64,000 nucleotides of DNA from Chrysogorgia sp. JL179-B06 (lineage: Eukaryota; Cnidaria; Anthozoa; Scleralcyonacea; Chrysogorgiidae), in contig JAYKKM010000147.1 of assembly GCA_035772405.1 (NCBI GenBank), positions 1,660,001 to 1,724,000 on the forward strand, in the 5' to 3' direction. The translations under genes and the position numbers were made by a program. The first letter of the stretch is position 1; each line of letters begins with the position of its first letter. Positions 44,901 through 59,573 of this stretch are shown one piece after another. Below the pieces are notes generated by a model. That model was not told the origin of the DNA and did not search any database. It saw nothing but the letters and a program-made list of their open reading frames with translations.

Positions 44901-47160
44901 CCTGATAATAAAGTGAAATGATCATGATATCTTGGTGAATGCAGACAAGGTTTGTGAAATATGTAATAAATTATTTTGACTGACCATATTGTTTTGTATA
45001 TATTGCCAAGGCGGCGCAAGGGAAGACTTCGGGTCGAAGGCTAGATTTATTTTGTGTCCGTTGTTCCTTTTTATCTGGACTTCAGTATTTTCTCAGAGTT
45101 CTTTTTCTGGTTATTTCAAGTATTTGTTAAGTACGCATGTTTCTTGCCGAAACTAGTGATGCTTCCTATATAAAAGCGTGAATGAACGGCTAAGTCGCGA
45201 AGAGCTTGTATTTTGGCGGAAGTTGGGAGAGCGACGTTTGACAGCCGAACCTTGTCGTTTTCTACATTTCTGTCAGTATCGTTTCTTTGTTCTCTTCAAT
45301 GAACCTGACTGAATATGAAAATTTTTAAAACTATGGTTTCTACGTCTTTCTTGTAGTTATAACTACTATTTGAAAGGCACACAGGTCTCGAAATAGCTCG
45401 AGTTTCGTTCTCCCGCCAAGTCGGCCATATTGGTTTTTAATGGCTAGCCTATGGGAAAAGCGAAAGAAAATTGTTTGCTGAAAATTGTTTACTGTAGTTT
45501 TCAGAAAACAATCTAAACGAGAGCATTATGCTATTTTAACACAAAATTGTCTACAATTTGAAGTTTATATTCGAGAGTTTGCTTGGAATCGTCGTCTGAA
45601 CCACCCAAGTTGCCGTCGGGTATTTGCGCATCTTGTTGCTTAAAGTTCATATAAGGAGACGACTTTAAAAGTTTTAAAGGCTCCGTGTTGGGTCGCCTTA
45701 AGTTACTTAACTGATTTTTGTTCTTGTTTAAACTGCGAATGCTGGTATTTCTATAGAATTGTGGATCATACCATGGCATTTGTCTGGGATCACAGGAAGC
45801 CTTCTTACAAAAGACGATTTAACTTTACTGCTTAGTCATTCTCTTTTCTTAGTAATTCTCTTTTCTTAGTAATTCGCTTATCCTTGCTTTACAACGTTTT
45901 AAAATGGGTGTAGATTTGTAGACTTACATATAAAGTTTCATTGAGTTTTGTCTGTAGTCTTGTAGACGTAGTGAATATCCACATTTTTGATGTAAATACT
46001 TTTAGACGGTTTAACCTATTTGAGCAGAACACGTAAGGCACTATTGCCTTCAGTACTTTGGCGTGTTTGTTTAGTAGAAAGAGATTTTTTACTTCCCAAG
46101 ACTTATAATCATTTTGACATGAATATAAAAACCATTACTATAGAGACATTCTTCTAATTCTAGAGCTAAAAAGCAATATATTTGAGTGATGGACATGTTA
46201 TTGATTATTCTGGTTCACACAAAACTATTTTCATGTAATAAATGCTTTGAAACCACTTTCTGGTAAGGAATACCACAGATCAGCTGATTAGGGTTTACCC
46301 TGAGCAAGACTGCCAGACAGTTTTTCTTTGTATATGCAAATTCTGATTGTTAAATATTAATTAATTTTCACTTATTGGTTCACCAAAATAAAATATTGTA
46401 GCTATATTGATGCAGTTATAAAAGTCATGATGATATATTATAACTAACCAAATTTAAGGCTATGTTGTGAAATCTGGTTGCATAAGATCTTTGGCAGTGA
46501 GTTGTGATTAAACAATTAGATCTTTCTTGAAAATTAGCAAAAGTAGGTGTCACTACTCACATAATATAATTGTTATCATACTTGCATATGCAAAGTTATC
46601 TCAGCCAATATTTAACCAATCTCAATTCTGAAAACAGATTTGTCTATTAGACAAATCAGAAAATACATATATGTCTATTATATTACGAGAATGTGCATAC
46701 CCATCGTTAAAACCTGTTTATGTACTTAGAAATTAATAGGCAATCAGGTGGCGGTGTTGTAGCACCTCTCGTAAGAGTGAATCTGATTTGCTAATGGGTT
46801 TTCTACAGTTTTTTTCATATACAATACATTGAGGACACCTAACCCTAATCTTGACCCTAACCCCCTGCCTAGAATGTCTTCCTAACCCTAATCCCCCAAC
46901 ATTTTTGTGTTAAACCGCTGTGGTACCACAGATTCGGCCTCCCTCTATGCCAGGGTTCAAATTATTTGAGTAAAAACAATGTGCATTTTTTCCCTGGAAA
47001 CATGACGTCCAGGCAGGCCCTCTCAATATAAGCAAAACAATGGTGTGCAAGAAATTGAATGCCTAAAGGAATTCTTAGCTGGGCGTGCAATACTTTTGGT
47101 TTCCGTTGCCACTATTGGTTAAGAGATTGGAAAGTTTATAAAATCGCTAGATCAAATTTC
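44901..47160. other. Non-coding; possible 5' UTR exon region
   Basis: 44980-45480 has more CpG than its surroundings and a TATATAAAAG box near 45170. An upstream promoter or 5' UTR exon for the DYRK1 gene could be here, but no transcript evidence exists. 46590-46730 is a copy of the tandem repeat at 1245. 46840-46905 has CCTAACCC telomere-like words. A minus-strand ORF at 45531-45779 is not recognised. Confidence 0.3.
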
Positions 47161-47299
47161 GGCCGCAATTTTGTGTGGGCAGTTCCTGGAAATTGTGCGG
47201 GAAAGTGATTCGTTCCCAGCAATCCCAGGGCACTTTAGAGCAGACATGCAAAAAATGCTGTCAATCGATTATGGCTTTTCTTTACAATTTTAATAGCAA

Positions 47300-47329
47300 T
47301 TTTTGCGTGGCTGCAGGAAATACACGTTG

Positions 47330-47363
<34 letters not shown>

Positions 47364-47935
47364 TTGCATTTTTCGCAACTGGTCCCAGTTTGGTCTTATA
47401 ATGTATTTATTCCAACACTCAAAATTTTCCTTCACCAAAAATCCTTGGGGCCTGTACTTTAATCGAGTGAAATGCCAAATATTACTTGTAATATACCCAG
47501 AATCTTATCCCGGCGTTGCCGCTGCTGTATATACAGAACTCGTGACTAGGCTCTCGGCAACGACTTCCGTACTAGCTCAGTGGTCGGAGCGCTGCACTAG
47601 CATCGCAGGGTCGCGGTTTCGGTTCCAGCCGGAAGGCCTCTAAGTTGCATTTTTCGCAACTGGTCCCGGTTTGGTCTTAAAATGTATATATTCCAACACT
47701 CGAAATTTTCCTTCACCAAAAATCCTTGGGGCCTGTACTTTAATCGAATGAAATGCCAAATATTACTTGTAATATACCCAGAATCTTATCCCGGCGTTGC
47801 CACCGCTGTATATACAGAACTCGTGACTAGGCTCTCGGCAACGGCTTCCGTAGCTCAGTGGTCGGAGCGCTGCACTAGCATCGCAGGGTTGCGGGTTAGG
47901 TTCCAGCTGGATGGCCTCTAAGTTGCATTTTTCGC
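47300..47935 (+). repeat. Tandem tRNA-derived SINE units
   Basis: Two ~278-bp units. Each ends in a tRNA-like head (box A TAGCTCAGTGGTCGGAGCG at 47574 and 47851; box B-like GGTTCCAGCC), preceded by a conserved body (CAACTGGTCCC, CAACACTC-AAATTTTCCTTC, CCAAATATTACTTGTAATAT). A (TA)n of about 26 bp lies at 47334-47360. Confidence 0.8.
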
Positions 47936-49165
<1,230 letters not shown>

Positions 49166-52100
49166 ATATATATATATATATACACACAAGACAAACTTGA
49201 GTTACTTCATTAAACTTTTATTCACTACAAATTTGTTTCATATGGCAAGTAAAAACTTGCCACACTCCTCAGATGAATATATATCTCGTCTGATGCTAAT
49301 GCCTAGGAAACTATATAAATGTTTGACGTCATAGTGGTCATATATGGTTTAGGATTACAGTGTTATCTATGCGGCGTAGGCTAGTTATTGGTTACAAAGC
49401 AGGAATTTTTTTCTGTTTCTACAAGTTGATAACAGTTCATTTCTAGAGTTCAGTGAGCTGAGTATGCAAGCATAGGTTACATCGCTTGGTTTTTTTAGAG
49501 TAAGCCTTACATTTCTTAATTATTTTCCACTTAATTGAGTATTTTACATGCAATGCTAGTGCAGTGCTCGCTCTGACCACTGAGATACAGAGGCCGTTGC
49601 CGAGCACTGCACTAGCATCGCAGGGTCACGGGTTTCAATTCCAGAATATTGCACATTGGCAACTGCCAACAAATGAAAACGTCAGTAAAATTTCTTTAAA
49701 ATTTGTTTCTTGTTTGTTCTCTAATATTCATTTTACATTTAAATAAGCCAATCAGGTGCAAGAAACAGGAAGAAAATACTGACGTTTCATGCAGAGCTGT
49801 TCATCGGAGTTTTCTCAGCCCAGTCTCTTCCTCAATTTGAGTGTATACGCTAATGGTAATAAGTAATTGACTGTATCAGTCAATTTAGACATTCTAATCC
49901 AACCCGTAATCCTAATTGTAACCCCCTGCCTAGAGTAACACTAATCCCTGGGCTGTGTTGGTATTAACATGCACGGTATGTCTTTGCCTTCTATATGGAA
50001 CTACCATATTAAGAAGCTGTGGCTTGGCCTATTGTATCATTGTTCAAAGCAATCTAATCTATGTAGTATGAGTGGCTGTTTGGGTACAGTACTCAGGGTA
50101 CTATATATCATACCCGTTGGGTAATTTGTTTTGTTAACACTGCACTTCTTTTTTACATGTAGTTGAGATAATGTAATTATGTTTGTACAGCCATTTATGT
50201 GTCACTGCTAATTTTAAATTATTTTAACTGGAGGAGATTTGAGATGAACTGTATTTATCTGCAGTTAACCTCTTGCCAAGTAAAAACCCACTAACAAGAA
50301 CCTACCATTATTAAGAACTGCAGGCTGAAATTAAGAATTTGTTTACCTATCTCAGGCTGATTGGGTAAAATGTAGGTTCTTATTAGCAGGTTTTTACTGT
50401 AGATCATCTCTGGGATTTCAGAAAGATTGTTTAAATTCTGCAGTTTGTAATAGCACTTTGTCGAAATGATGTCAATACCCATGTTTGTCCACATTTACCC
50501 ATAATTATTGCGACCATAACAAAAGAAAATAGCTCATTTGCAATCATTTGTGAGTCAAATTTGGTTTGTTTATCTGCATTTTGAGCTATTAATAGCAACC
50601 GCTTAAAGGGCTATTGGCGATAAACAAGCTTTAGCTCACAATGTCATCACAATAGTTTACACATACGGTAGCTGTCAAATTATCATGATGTTAGCCTATA
50701 ATATGTGTTAAATATTTCATTTAGTGCACTCAAACCATTTTCCAATATTTGTATCAAATAATATATATATATAATATGTGTTGCTGCTTGTCATCACTGT
50801 TGCATGTGGTTGAATTTATGTCCACCATGTGGTAGATCTTAAGTGATATGGTAAAATTTACTTTTGTATTCTACATTACATTGGACAAAATATGATTTAT
50901 AATTTATCACTGTTGGCAAGAAGGAAATTTACAGCAAATTTATGCTGTTTTTTTATTCAGATTGTTTTTCATATTGGCAAATGACCTAATTTATTCTTTT
51001 TCTATGTAGAGTATTACCGATATGTGTAAAATATTTGTAATGAATAGAGATTGTAAGATTTTTTCTCTGAAGTACAGTGCAGGTGATCTTCGTAGTATTA
51101 ATACAAAAAATGTTATGGATATTTGGTGTTGGATTAGTTGATAGCTTTGTAGAAAAGTATATATAGACATTTTTTTGAAACTTACATTTACTGTGGTATT
51201 ATAGATATATGTCAAATTAATACATTGAACAATATATCTATAATATATGAAGGAGAAAGCAGATAGTAAATATGTCTTCTTGTGATTATTGTATAGGTTG
51301 GTCAGGCAATCATACCAAAGCAAAACTACAACCTGGTGAGTTATAAACAGTTTAATCTGCATGTTATACCAAACTTGTGTACATTTTGTTATATATATGT
51401 ACAGTAATACTAAAACGTTTGAAAAGATACTTGTTTAAATATTAATGAGAGGCTTAAAATTCATGTTTTTTTTTATCTCTTGTCTGAATTTGGGAGAGCG
51501 GTAAAGAGAGATGAGTGATACTTAGCTATTACAAGATTTACAAGAATAGTTTGTGATTAATACTTTCACCACAACAAGGGCCCTTAAGGTTTTATTCTGA
51601 TTATTGTTAGGTAATCCTGTTTAACACTAACAGAGGGAAATGTCTAGACCTCATTCTCACATAGGTGAACATCATCCATTAAACTTGGAATGCAGACTAG
51701 AGGTTTCCCATGGGTAACTAACATTGTTTGAATTTACCTTAATTTGATTTAATTCATGAAACAACCTGTTTGAAAGTGAGTAAGTTAGTGGAAATTATAG
51801 ATTATAGACTCTATACAAAGTTCTATACAATGATGCTAATGAGTTATCTTATCTTTAATTTCATATCATGCCTATGTTAAACTTCACTGAAGATGTCTTA
51901 CATTTCTCGTAATGATATTGAACACATGGTCTCTGGTTTAATGTTATAAAAACAGCAAGATGTATTCACAGTTAGTATTGCTAATCCATGGCCATATTTG
52001 GCTACCGTAATATATGTTCCATTTAAAATCACGAACATGCCAACTTGTTTGCTTTATTCACCAAAAGGAGTGCTTGGCTTGCCTAACTTCATTATCAAAT

Positions 52101-52940
52101 TTTTGTCAAAAACATGTCCGATGCATTTACTTTTTATGGCTTTACTTTCTTTAAGTTACAACTTATAGTGATTTGGTCAGTATAATATAATAGTACCTGT
52201 ACATGTAATTAACCAGTATCAGGTGCCAACTTAGTTCCCTGTTCCCGGTAACTGAAACCAAGGAATGTAAGTTTGTAACTAGTTACAAATTTATGAAAGT
52301 AACTTTGTAACTGTAACTACAGTAGTTAGTTTTTTTACTTGTTAATAGTTACATTTATCCTACTGTAACTGTTAATTTAGTGAAATGTAACACCCACATT
52401 TCCAATTGTCCTGATTGTTTGTGTCTTGATGAAAGTCTTTCTTCTATGTATTTGTGCACAGTGACAGTTACTGAACACATTGTTTTTTTGTGGTATAATG
52501 AAGCAATCATCCAATACAATAGTAATGTTAATGGGGTGCAACCATGCTCTTTAAATGTTAATGAACCTTAGAAACAAAGTGAGGTACTGTCCAACATAAA
52601 TTGCATCTCATTTGTTAACCGGTTTTAACTTTGCCAAGTTTCCAGACCGTATTTGCCCATGAATTCATCAGCCTAACAACCCTGGCAGGCTGATCGTTTC
52701 TGGTTGCAGTTGTCCAACCAAAATTATATCCAACTTTTTAGACAATTTAATGTTATGTCCCCTTTGACTATGGTTTGGGAAAATGGGGTATCAGTACTAC
52801 AACTTGGTACAGTCCGAGTACAGTTTATCTTAAATTTCCCCTTGGAGGTGCTACATGTTCTGAGGATTTGATAATACAGTATCTCCCAGTTTAAGAAAAT
52901 AATTAATATTAGAGAGGATTTAATATAGTCAAATAGTACA
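49166..52940. other. Non-coding stretch, scattered repeat scraps
   Basis: 49550-49640 is a head-to-head pair of the SINE tRNA-like heads. 49680-49815 carries pLTR-type sequence (ACTGACGTTTCATGCAG). 50488-50597 is the inverted copy of the block upstream of SC5D. From 50600 to 52940 the sequence is AT-rich with no gene supported. It is likely upstream intron or intergenic DNA of the DYRK1 gene. Confidence 0.45.
50488..50597 (-). repeat. Inverted copy of the SC5D-upstream block
   Basis: Reverse complement of 41737-41847, about 80% identical by eye over ~105 bases. Confidence 0.8.
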
Positions 52941-52956
52941 TATATGGAAAAAGTGA

Positions 52957-53032
52957 CTGCTCCAACCGGGAATCGAACCCTGGTCTCCGAATCAACGTTT
53001 CGGCACTCTAACCATTGAGCTAATGAGACACG
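52957..53032 (-). repeat. tRNA-like sequence (Asn GTT-like), degenerate
   Basis: Minus strand has box A TAGCTCAATGGTTAGAGTG, a 5-bp anticodon stem CCGAA/TTCGG around a 7-base loop with GTT in the anticodon position, box B GGTTCGATTCC, and TTTTT immediately after (a Pol III terminator). The acceptor stem has mismatches and the universal T33 is C, so this is a pseudo-tRNA or SINE head, not a working tRNA gene. Confidence 0.6.
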
Positions 53033-54153
53033 GTCAGAACAGTCAGTGATTTCTCCACATACATATTAAATTCGCCGCTTTCACTCGACACCAACAGGCA
53101 GACATCTCCAGGAAGCGTCTGCACGCAGGCTAGCAGACATCGCATCTAACCATAACGTGGAGCAAGGCCTCTCGAGCGCACTTCCCAAAGTAGCGAAGCG
53201 ATACACAACTTCTTGTATTAAGAAAATACTGATTGATTAATATGGTAAATTCACAGAGAAAATAATATAAAGTGTTATTGTTTCCAGAAGGTAGCCTTTG
53301 GGCATTACGCATAACTAATTCAACAAGGTTAATTAATGAACTGGGTTTTCAGATAACAACGTAACTAAGTCTTGTTTTTGAAAGAAAGTGTTCCAAATAA
53401 GAAGTGTTTCTATTTCCCTTTACTGTACATTTCACTTTCTGACGAAGACCTTTGCTGAAATGTTAAATCTTCTACTGTACACACACTATTTTTGCAGTAC
53501 ACCAGCCTTTAAGAGTTTTTGATTTATGTTTCAACATTGTCAATGTGGACCAACACTTTTATTGCTATCTACATGGTGCTTGACTGTATTGTAAGGCATT
53601 GGTTTTTCTGTTTTGAAACCATTACTTTTGAATTCCTTAGGATTTTTGATGAATATGCAGGTTTGATTAGTACATAAAGAAATGTATATACCAATACAGG
53701 GTTTCTTTCAGAAAAAATAACAAGGGGGCAAAACACCCCATAGTGAAAATTGGGGGGGGGGCATATCGAATGCCTGGCAGTGGAGCAAGGGGCATAGTTC
53801 CCCGAAAATTTTGAGAGACTCTAAAATAGCATTTCCTGCATTTTGAGCAGGATCTAACAGAGTTTTGAAGGATACATATTACATAATGTCAAACAAAATA
53901 CTCAAACACATTATTGAATACACCATACCATTTTATATACAACTGATACAAGGCATGTACATTGGGCAGTGGGACATGTTGTGGGGTACATATATATATC
54001 ATGATATTCAACAATATTTGTAATTGTATTACGGTATTACTATACTGTACATTCAGAATTCTGAATTAAATTACTGTTTTAAAATTGGGGTCTCAAATTT
54101 ACAAGAGGGGCAAATATTATGTACCAATACACTAATTATTTTTCTCTCTTTAG
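53033..54153. other. Intron or upstream DNA of DYRK1
   Basis: No exon is recognised. 53440-53510 (TTTCTGACGAAGACC, GCTGAAATGTTAAATC) is pLTR-like. A G-tract lies at 53751-53761. The polypyrimidine TTTTTCTCTCTTTAG at 54139-54153 is the 3' splice site of the next exon, so the gene has upstream non-coding exon(s). Confidence 0.5.
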
Positions 54154-54468
<315 letters not shown>

Positions 54469-54477
54469 TGACAGTTC

Positions 54478-54735
54478 ATTTTGTAGGGGGGGTTAGCATA
54501 ACTTGCCTGAATAAATGATGACGTCAATATTACTGAAGAACACAAATTGCCATCGTTTAGCCTAAGCATTATTACACATGCACGTTTTTCGTTAATGTAT
54601 ATGGACATTAATGCACGTTTTTTGTTAATATATATGGACACAAAATTTTTGAATTTTTGATTCCCTGAAAGTGTATTTCCTGCAATTTGAGGGCACTTTT
54701 CTCGTTTTTTCAGCCGCGGCAGTGTGCGGGATTCG
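54478..54735. repeat. Dispersed repeat copy 2
   Basis: Matches 17320-17645 (TTTTGTAGGGGGG, ATGACGTCAATATTA, GTGTATTTCCTGCAATTTGA, GCAGTGTGCGGGAT). The stretch at 54570-54640 is internally duplicated here (ATGCACGTTTTT[CT]GTTAAT). Confidence 0.8.
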
Positions 54736-55799
54736 AAGTATTTAAGAGGAGATTTTTTAAAAAGTCGCGTAATTTTTGTCAAAAGTGCTCAAAACTTAGT
54801 AACCAGGCTTTCCTCTTAAAATGCCGCCATCTTGGAAAGATCAATGTTTTTCACAGCAGAATTAAGCTCTTCACGAAGCTAAAAGAGAAACTTTGAACCG
54901 TAAAACCAAAGAAAATGTCGCGGTAACCTCGGTAAGTTTCATATTTTTTGTAAGAAATTTGTCCTGATAAGTTGGTAACATGGTTATTTAAATGTATTCG
55001 TATTTTAAGTAAATATAACCATGTTTACCAGATAAAAGCCACTATCTAATACATATAAAGGTTTATTACAATTGCTAACTTATACTGCCAACTGGGAAAA
55101 ATGGGAACTATAAAAATCCACAAATTTATCAAAGATATACTTAAAAGTGCTTGTAAATAGCTGCTTCTGTTCACATGGTTTTGTCTATTGAACTTGTGAT
55201 CTGTTTTGTGAAAAGAACCTCAATTGTTTTGCAGAATGTCATGCATATAATTTATTGCTTCTGGTTTAATGAGAAAAATAAAAATTTGGAAGTTCTATAT
55301 GTTTTTTAAATTGTTTGTCATGACTTGAACAACACACCAAATTGTAAAGATATTTTATTTTAGGTCAATTACAATTTTTCTCCTTTTGAATATTGTCACA
55401 TCACTGGTCTGTACCAAAGGCAGAGGGGTGGGAATGGACCAAAATGTATTATAAATAGTTGAGCTGTCAACATAGGGTTTCAGGAGCCCTTGTTTTGGAA
55501 TCTTTTTTTTATATTTCTAGTTTGAAATTTAGTACACTGAATTCTCTTAAAATGGAATGCTATTATGTTGTCATACTATATCTTACCAAATTTAGTCTTT
55601 TCATTGGGGGGCCATGACCCCTTTCCCACATCAAATATAGGCCTGCATTACATAAAGTATTATTTTCTATTTTCAGGGTGTTCAAAATCAGAGATTGCAA
55701 TCTCCAACCACAACCAATTATGACCACTCCTCCTTCATCACTGTTTAGTATTTGAATGGACAGTTTTAACAAAAACACATATGTTTTTGTATAAAGCTT

Positions 55800-55940
55800 A
55801 AAGGTGGTAAACTGTCAAGGTTTTAGATAATCAAATACTGACATTTCAAGGCAAAGCCTTTACTCTGATGAAGGGCTTTGACTTGAAATCAGTATTTTAT
55901 TATGTAAAATATCAGCAGTTCACCAGATTTAAGCCTTTTT
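55800..55940. repeat. pLTR-like inverted repeat
   Basis: GGTGGTAAACTGTCAAGG, AAATACTGACATTTCAAG, CTCTGATGAAGGGCTTTGA, then CTTGAAATCAGTATTTTAT in inverse, forming a hairpin. It is related to the Penelope-type ends at 29460 and 32850. Confidence 0.65.
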
Positions 55941-56997
55941 ATGCATAATAATATTGCCTACAGTATGTTACACACTGCTTTGGATTGCTCTGTAAATAAA
56001 TAAATAAAAAATATATATATATATATATTTTATACAGGATTATCACTTCAGATAGCTGTTATGTAATATACAAAAGGAATCTGTTGGTAAAAGTTCATAA
56101 GTAATAGTGTATACATTTTTTATAATACTGTAACACTGAATTTTTAATGTAATTATTATCACTATAACTAAATTTACAATGTAAATTTGCTCTCAATATG
56201 AGAAATGTAAATATTGTTACTATGATTTCAAATATATACTGTATGTACAGGTATACTATAAATGTTGTTGTGGAAAACAGTAATTAATACATTTTAATAT
56301 ATGTATTGAAGTTATTGCAATTAAGGGCAATTACACCAGTCTGACAAATGATTTTTCAAAGAGGTATATTACACTACAAATTATGTTTTTTTTTAAGTGT
56401 CAACGTAATTGCCCCTAGTTACTATACATACAAACCAAGATTTGTATCTTCTTACAATGTCATGTGATAGTGAAGTAAATGGCTTTCATAATTTTTATTT
56501 TAATAAGTTAAAACTTAAAATATATGGTATCAATCTTCTTAATTCTGACAATCTTCTTAATTCTGAAACAAGGTACCCAGCAAACAAGCTGCAAATTAAA
56601 ATATATATAATATGTGAGCATGCTTTCATGAATAAATTGGACAATTATTGTACAATTAATACACATGTACCATAAAACAGTAGTCATACATGTAGCCCAA
56701 AATCTACACTTTAATCATAACATTATATTAATTTTGTTGGTATTCATAGTTTTGCTTAGTTAATTACTGCATTTCTGTGGTTGTATTTTGCAAATGTACC
56801 TACTAAAACATTACCTAAATACATTGTCCATTTTCCAGCTCTTAGTTTTAACTTATCAAAACTATTACAATGTACAATATCCAAACAGGGCAACTAGTAC
56901 AAATTGGTTACTGTAATCCAATAATAAATACTCACAAAGCCACCTTAATCAAAATGCAATATACAAAACAGATAAGACCACATAAATGCTCAAATTC

Positions 56998-57520
56998 TGC
57001 GAGGACCATTCACCTAATTTTTTCTTAAACCACTTTTAATGTGAAGAATAATAACTAAGCTTCAAGATTATATATACCTTGCAGTGTGCCAATCAAAATT
57101 TTAGCGATATTTTGCATTTTCGTAAAGCCCACAATCATTCATGGGCCCAAGTCACAAAAACGTACAACTTTTCATGATTAAAAACCTCATATATTTTTTT
57201 CTGAATTTTCTACTAGATTTTGGCTGACATCCTATTAATACATGCTTTTAAAACTACATAGTAAAATAATCTTTTACAGTTTAGTCGTTAATTGACATAT
57301 TTTATGACCAAAATTCAAATAGCTACCATTTTACCATAAGATGACGAAAATGAGAAACAAAAATATTTTCTATCAAAAAAACTGCGAGGACCATTCACTC
57401 AATTTTTCTTTAAACAACGCTTATTGTAAACCTAACTGATTGAATGCAATGCACCGTAAGTCCCACGGTGTGCCAATTAGTTTAAAGGTAAAAATATTGC
57501 ATATTTCGTAAACAACTCCA
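56998..57520. repeat. Diverged tandem duplication, period ~387 bp
   Basis: CTGCGAGGACCATTCAC, AATTTTTTCTTAAACCACT / AATTTTTCTTTAAACAACG, GTGTGCCAAT and ATATTGCAT/ATATTTTGCAT words appear at 56998-57140 and again at 57384-57520. No coding is supported. Confidence 0.7.
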
Positions 57521-59159
57521 CTGGTTGGTTGCTACGAATTACGACATACAATAACAAAGTTCGACTACGAGAAATGGACAATAATCATCATAATATTCCT
57601 TACTAGCTCAATAAATTCTGCTTTATTCGGCTGTGTGACAACATGTCTTCGTAAATAATATAGCATTGTTGAGATCAACATCAATTTTAAGGGGGATCTG
57701 GAGAAAATATTGTTGAAACCAATAACATAGGGTTCATACAGTCGACAAAAAAGCCTCTCACTTGAACGGCCAAAAAATAATTATCTGCGACTGATATCAA
57801 ACTGATGCAAATAAGACACAAAGTTTACTCGTATATGTTCCTATCCACACAATTTTTTTAAAAATATTAACAATCTAATTACAGAAATAAATAAATGAAA
57901 TGAACGTACCTGTGTCCTTCTTGCCGTCGAACATTAAACCCCAAGTCTACTCAAGCATGTTGTTGGTGTTAAAAGCGCCATGAAGACGTTGCACCAACTT
58001 CCAGCAGAAAAAATGTATCGAAGGACTATTTCACGTCTCACATTTAATAATGAGCGATTTTCCGTAAGATTATTAAGCCAAAAATGAACAAAATAAATGG
58101 TTCACAACTTTTCACCGCCATGTTCCAAAATGCAGCAGAATATTGCTGTTTATTCGCAAAGCATCACGGTATTTTTGAGCGCCTGTTTCTCGATAATCTA
58201 AAAAATCTCCTCTTAATTACCGTTAAAGTAACACAGATTTTACAAATTTATATCTCTCCTGCGCATGGGGAATGCGTTGCACGACGGCAGATACAGATTT
58301 TACAGATTTATTGTTAATACAACCGTTGTTAAATGTTTAACCCATGTTAAATGACACTGAGGTTACCCTCTCGCAAATAATAGCTTTAATCTATACTTGA
58401 GGGATTTCTGCGTATTCGTATTTCTATTTTCAACTGTGCAACATATTAATAACTATTTTTAAGGCATAATAACACACGCGACCACATGAAGCGGCAAGTG
58501 TTGCTTCGCCAAGTCGAATAGATAATCTTGGCAACTCTACCAAGGGTCAAACCTCGACACCTGTCGCACTGATCAAGTTCGTGGAATATTGATGGCCACT
58601 AGCCACATACTTAACTGTACGCCGTGAGTTTGTTAATGGAGCGGAATCAGTGGATGGATTGAGATAATTGACCAAGCTGTTATGAGCACGACTTCGCACA
58701 GCAAGACTCGCGGCAGCGATGGCGCCGATGTGCTCAATTGTCCACAGGCCTACGTGGTATATCCACAGTTATTTTCACCAGTCTGGCAGCTTCAGCTGAA
58801 TTGTATCTTCTGGCTAGTACATGTTGTAGTACCGTATGAACTTACCTCTCGGACTGACACTTCCGTTATGTACAGCCATGCACACGAGCAAGCGCTCAAA
58901 GACTTGATGCTAAACTTGAGTAAATTGCATTTACTATTGAGTAAATTGCATTTACTCTCAATAATGTGTGTAAAAACGTTTTAAAATTTAACAGCTGTAG
59001 ACCATTTTTTCATGGCAATTTTTAATGAGATATTTACAGAGGAAACAATTTTAGTTGATACTCTATTGTAATCATTGCCATAACTTTCTGATAGAAATTT
59101 AATTAATGTCAAAAACTATGAGTGCAACCAGGGTTCAAAATTAAATCTCAGGTCAGTTA

Positions 59160-59573
59160 AGGTACGTTTACACACTGCGATTTGTCGGGCCGATTTTCCA
59201 AATATGGGCATCCAATTGATGGCGTTAGCGTTGACGTCAGCAAGTCCCGACACTGAAAATCGGGAGAAAAATCTGTAGAAAAGTCACAGATTTTTCCAGA
59301 GTCGTAGCGATTTTTTACTGTAACTATGACTACCGAATAAACGCGCGTATATTAAAAAAAAAATTAGAACAAGAAAAGAAATATATCGACCGTAAACTAC
59401 GAGTGTATAGGAGACGAAGCTGTTAATAATATTTAGTAAAAATCGGGAGTACAAATCAGGAGTTACGTTTACACACTGCGATTTGTCGGGGTGACGAATT
59501 AGCGAAATTTACCGCGAATCACGTAAATATTCGTCAGTGTCGGCCCGACAAATCGTAGTGTGTAAACGTACCT
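59160..59573. mobile_element. Harbinger-type MITE with TTA target duplication
   Basis: 414 bp. TIR AGGTACGTTTACACACTGCG is at 59160 and its near-complement ends at 59573, flanked by TTA on both sides (59157-59159, 59574-59576), the usual PIF/Harbinger TWA duplication. A third copy of the terminal sequence (TTACGTTTACACACTGCGAT) sits internally at about 59464. Confidence 0.85.

Noticed and set aside
45531..45779. 82-codon minus-strand ORF
   Set aside because: Reasonable composition but no recognisable domain, no exon structure, and located in a possible promoter region; not enough support for a gene.
47574..47640. Functional tRNA gene
   Set aside because: Part of a tandem SINE unit with an irregular anticodon region and a degenerate second copy; no proper acceptor stem.
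58682..58984. 100-codon plus ORF in DYRK1 intron 1, possible alternative first exon
   Set aside because: Its C-terminal part is a local repeat (KLHLLLSKLHLL) and no donor joins it to exon 2 in a DYRK1-like way.
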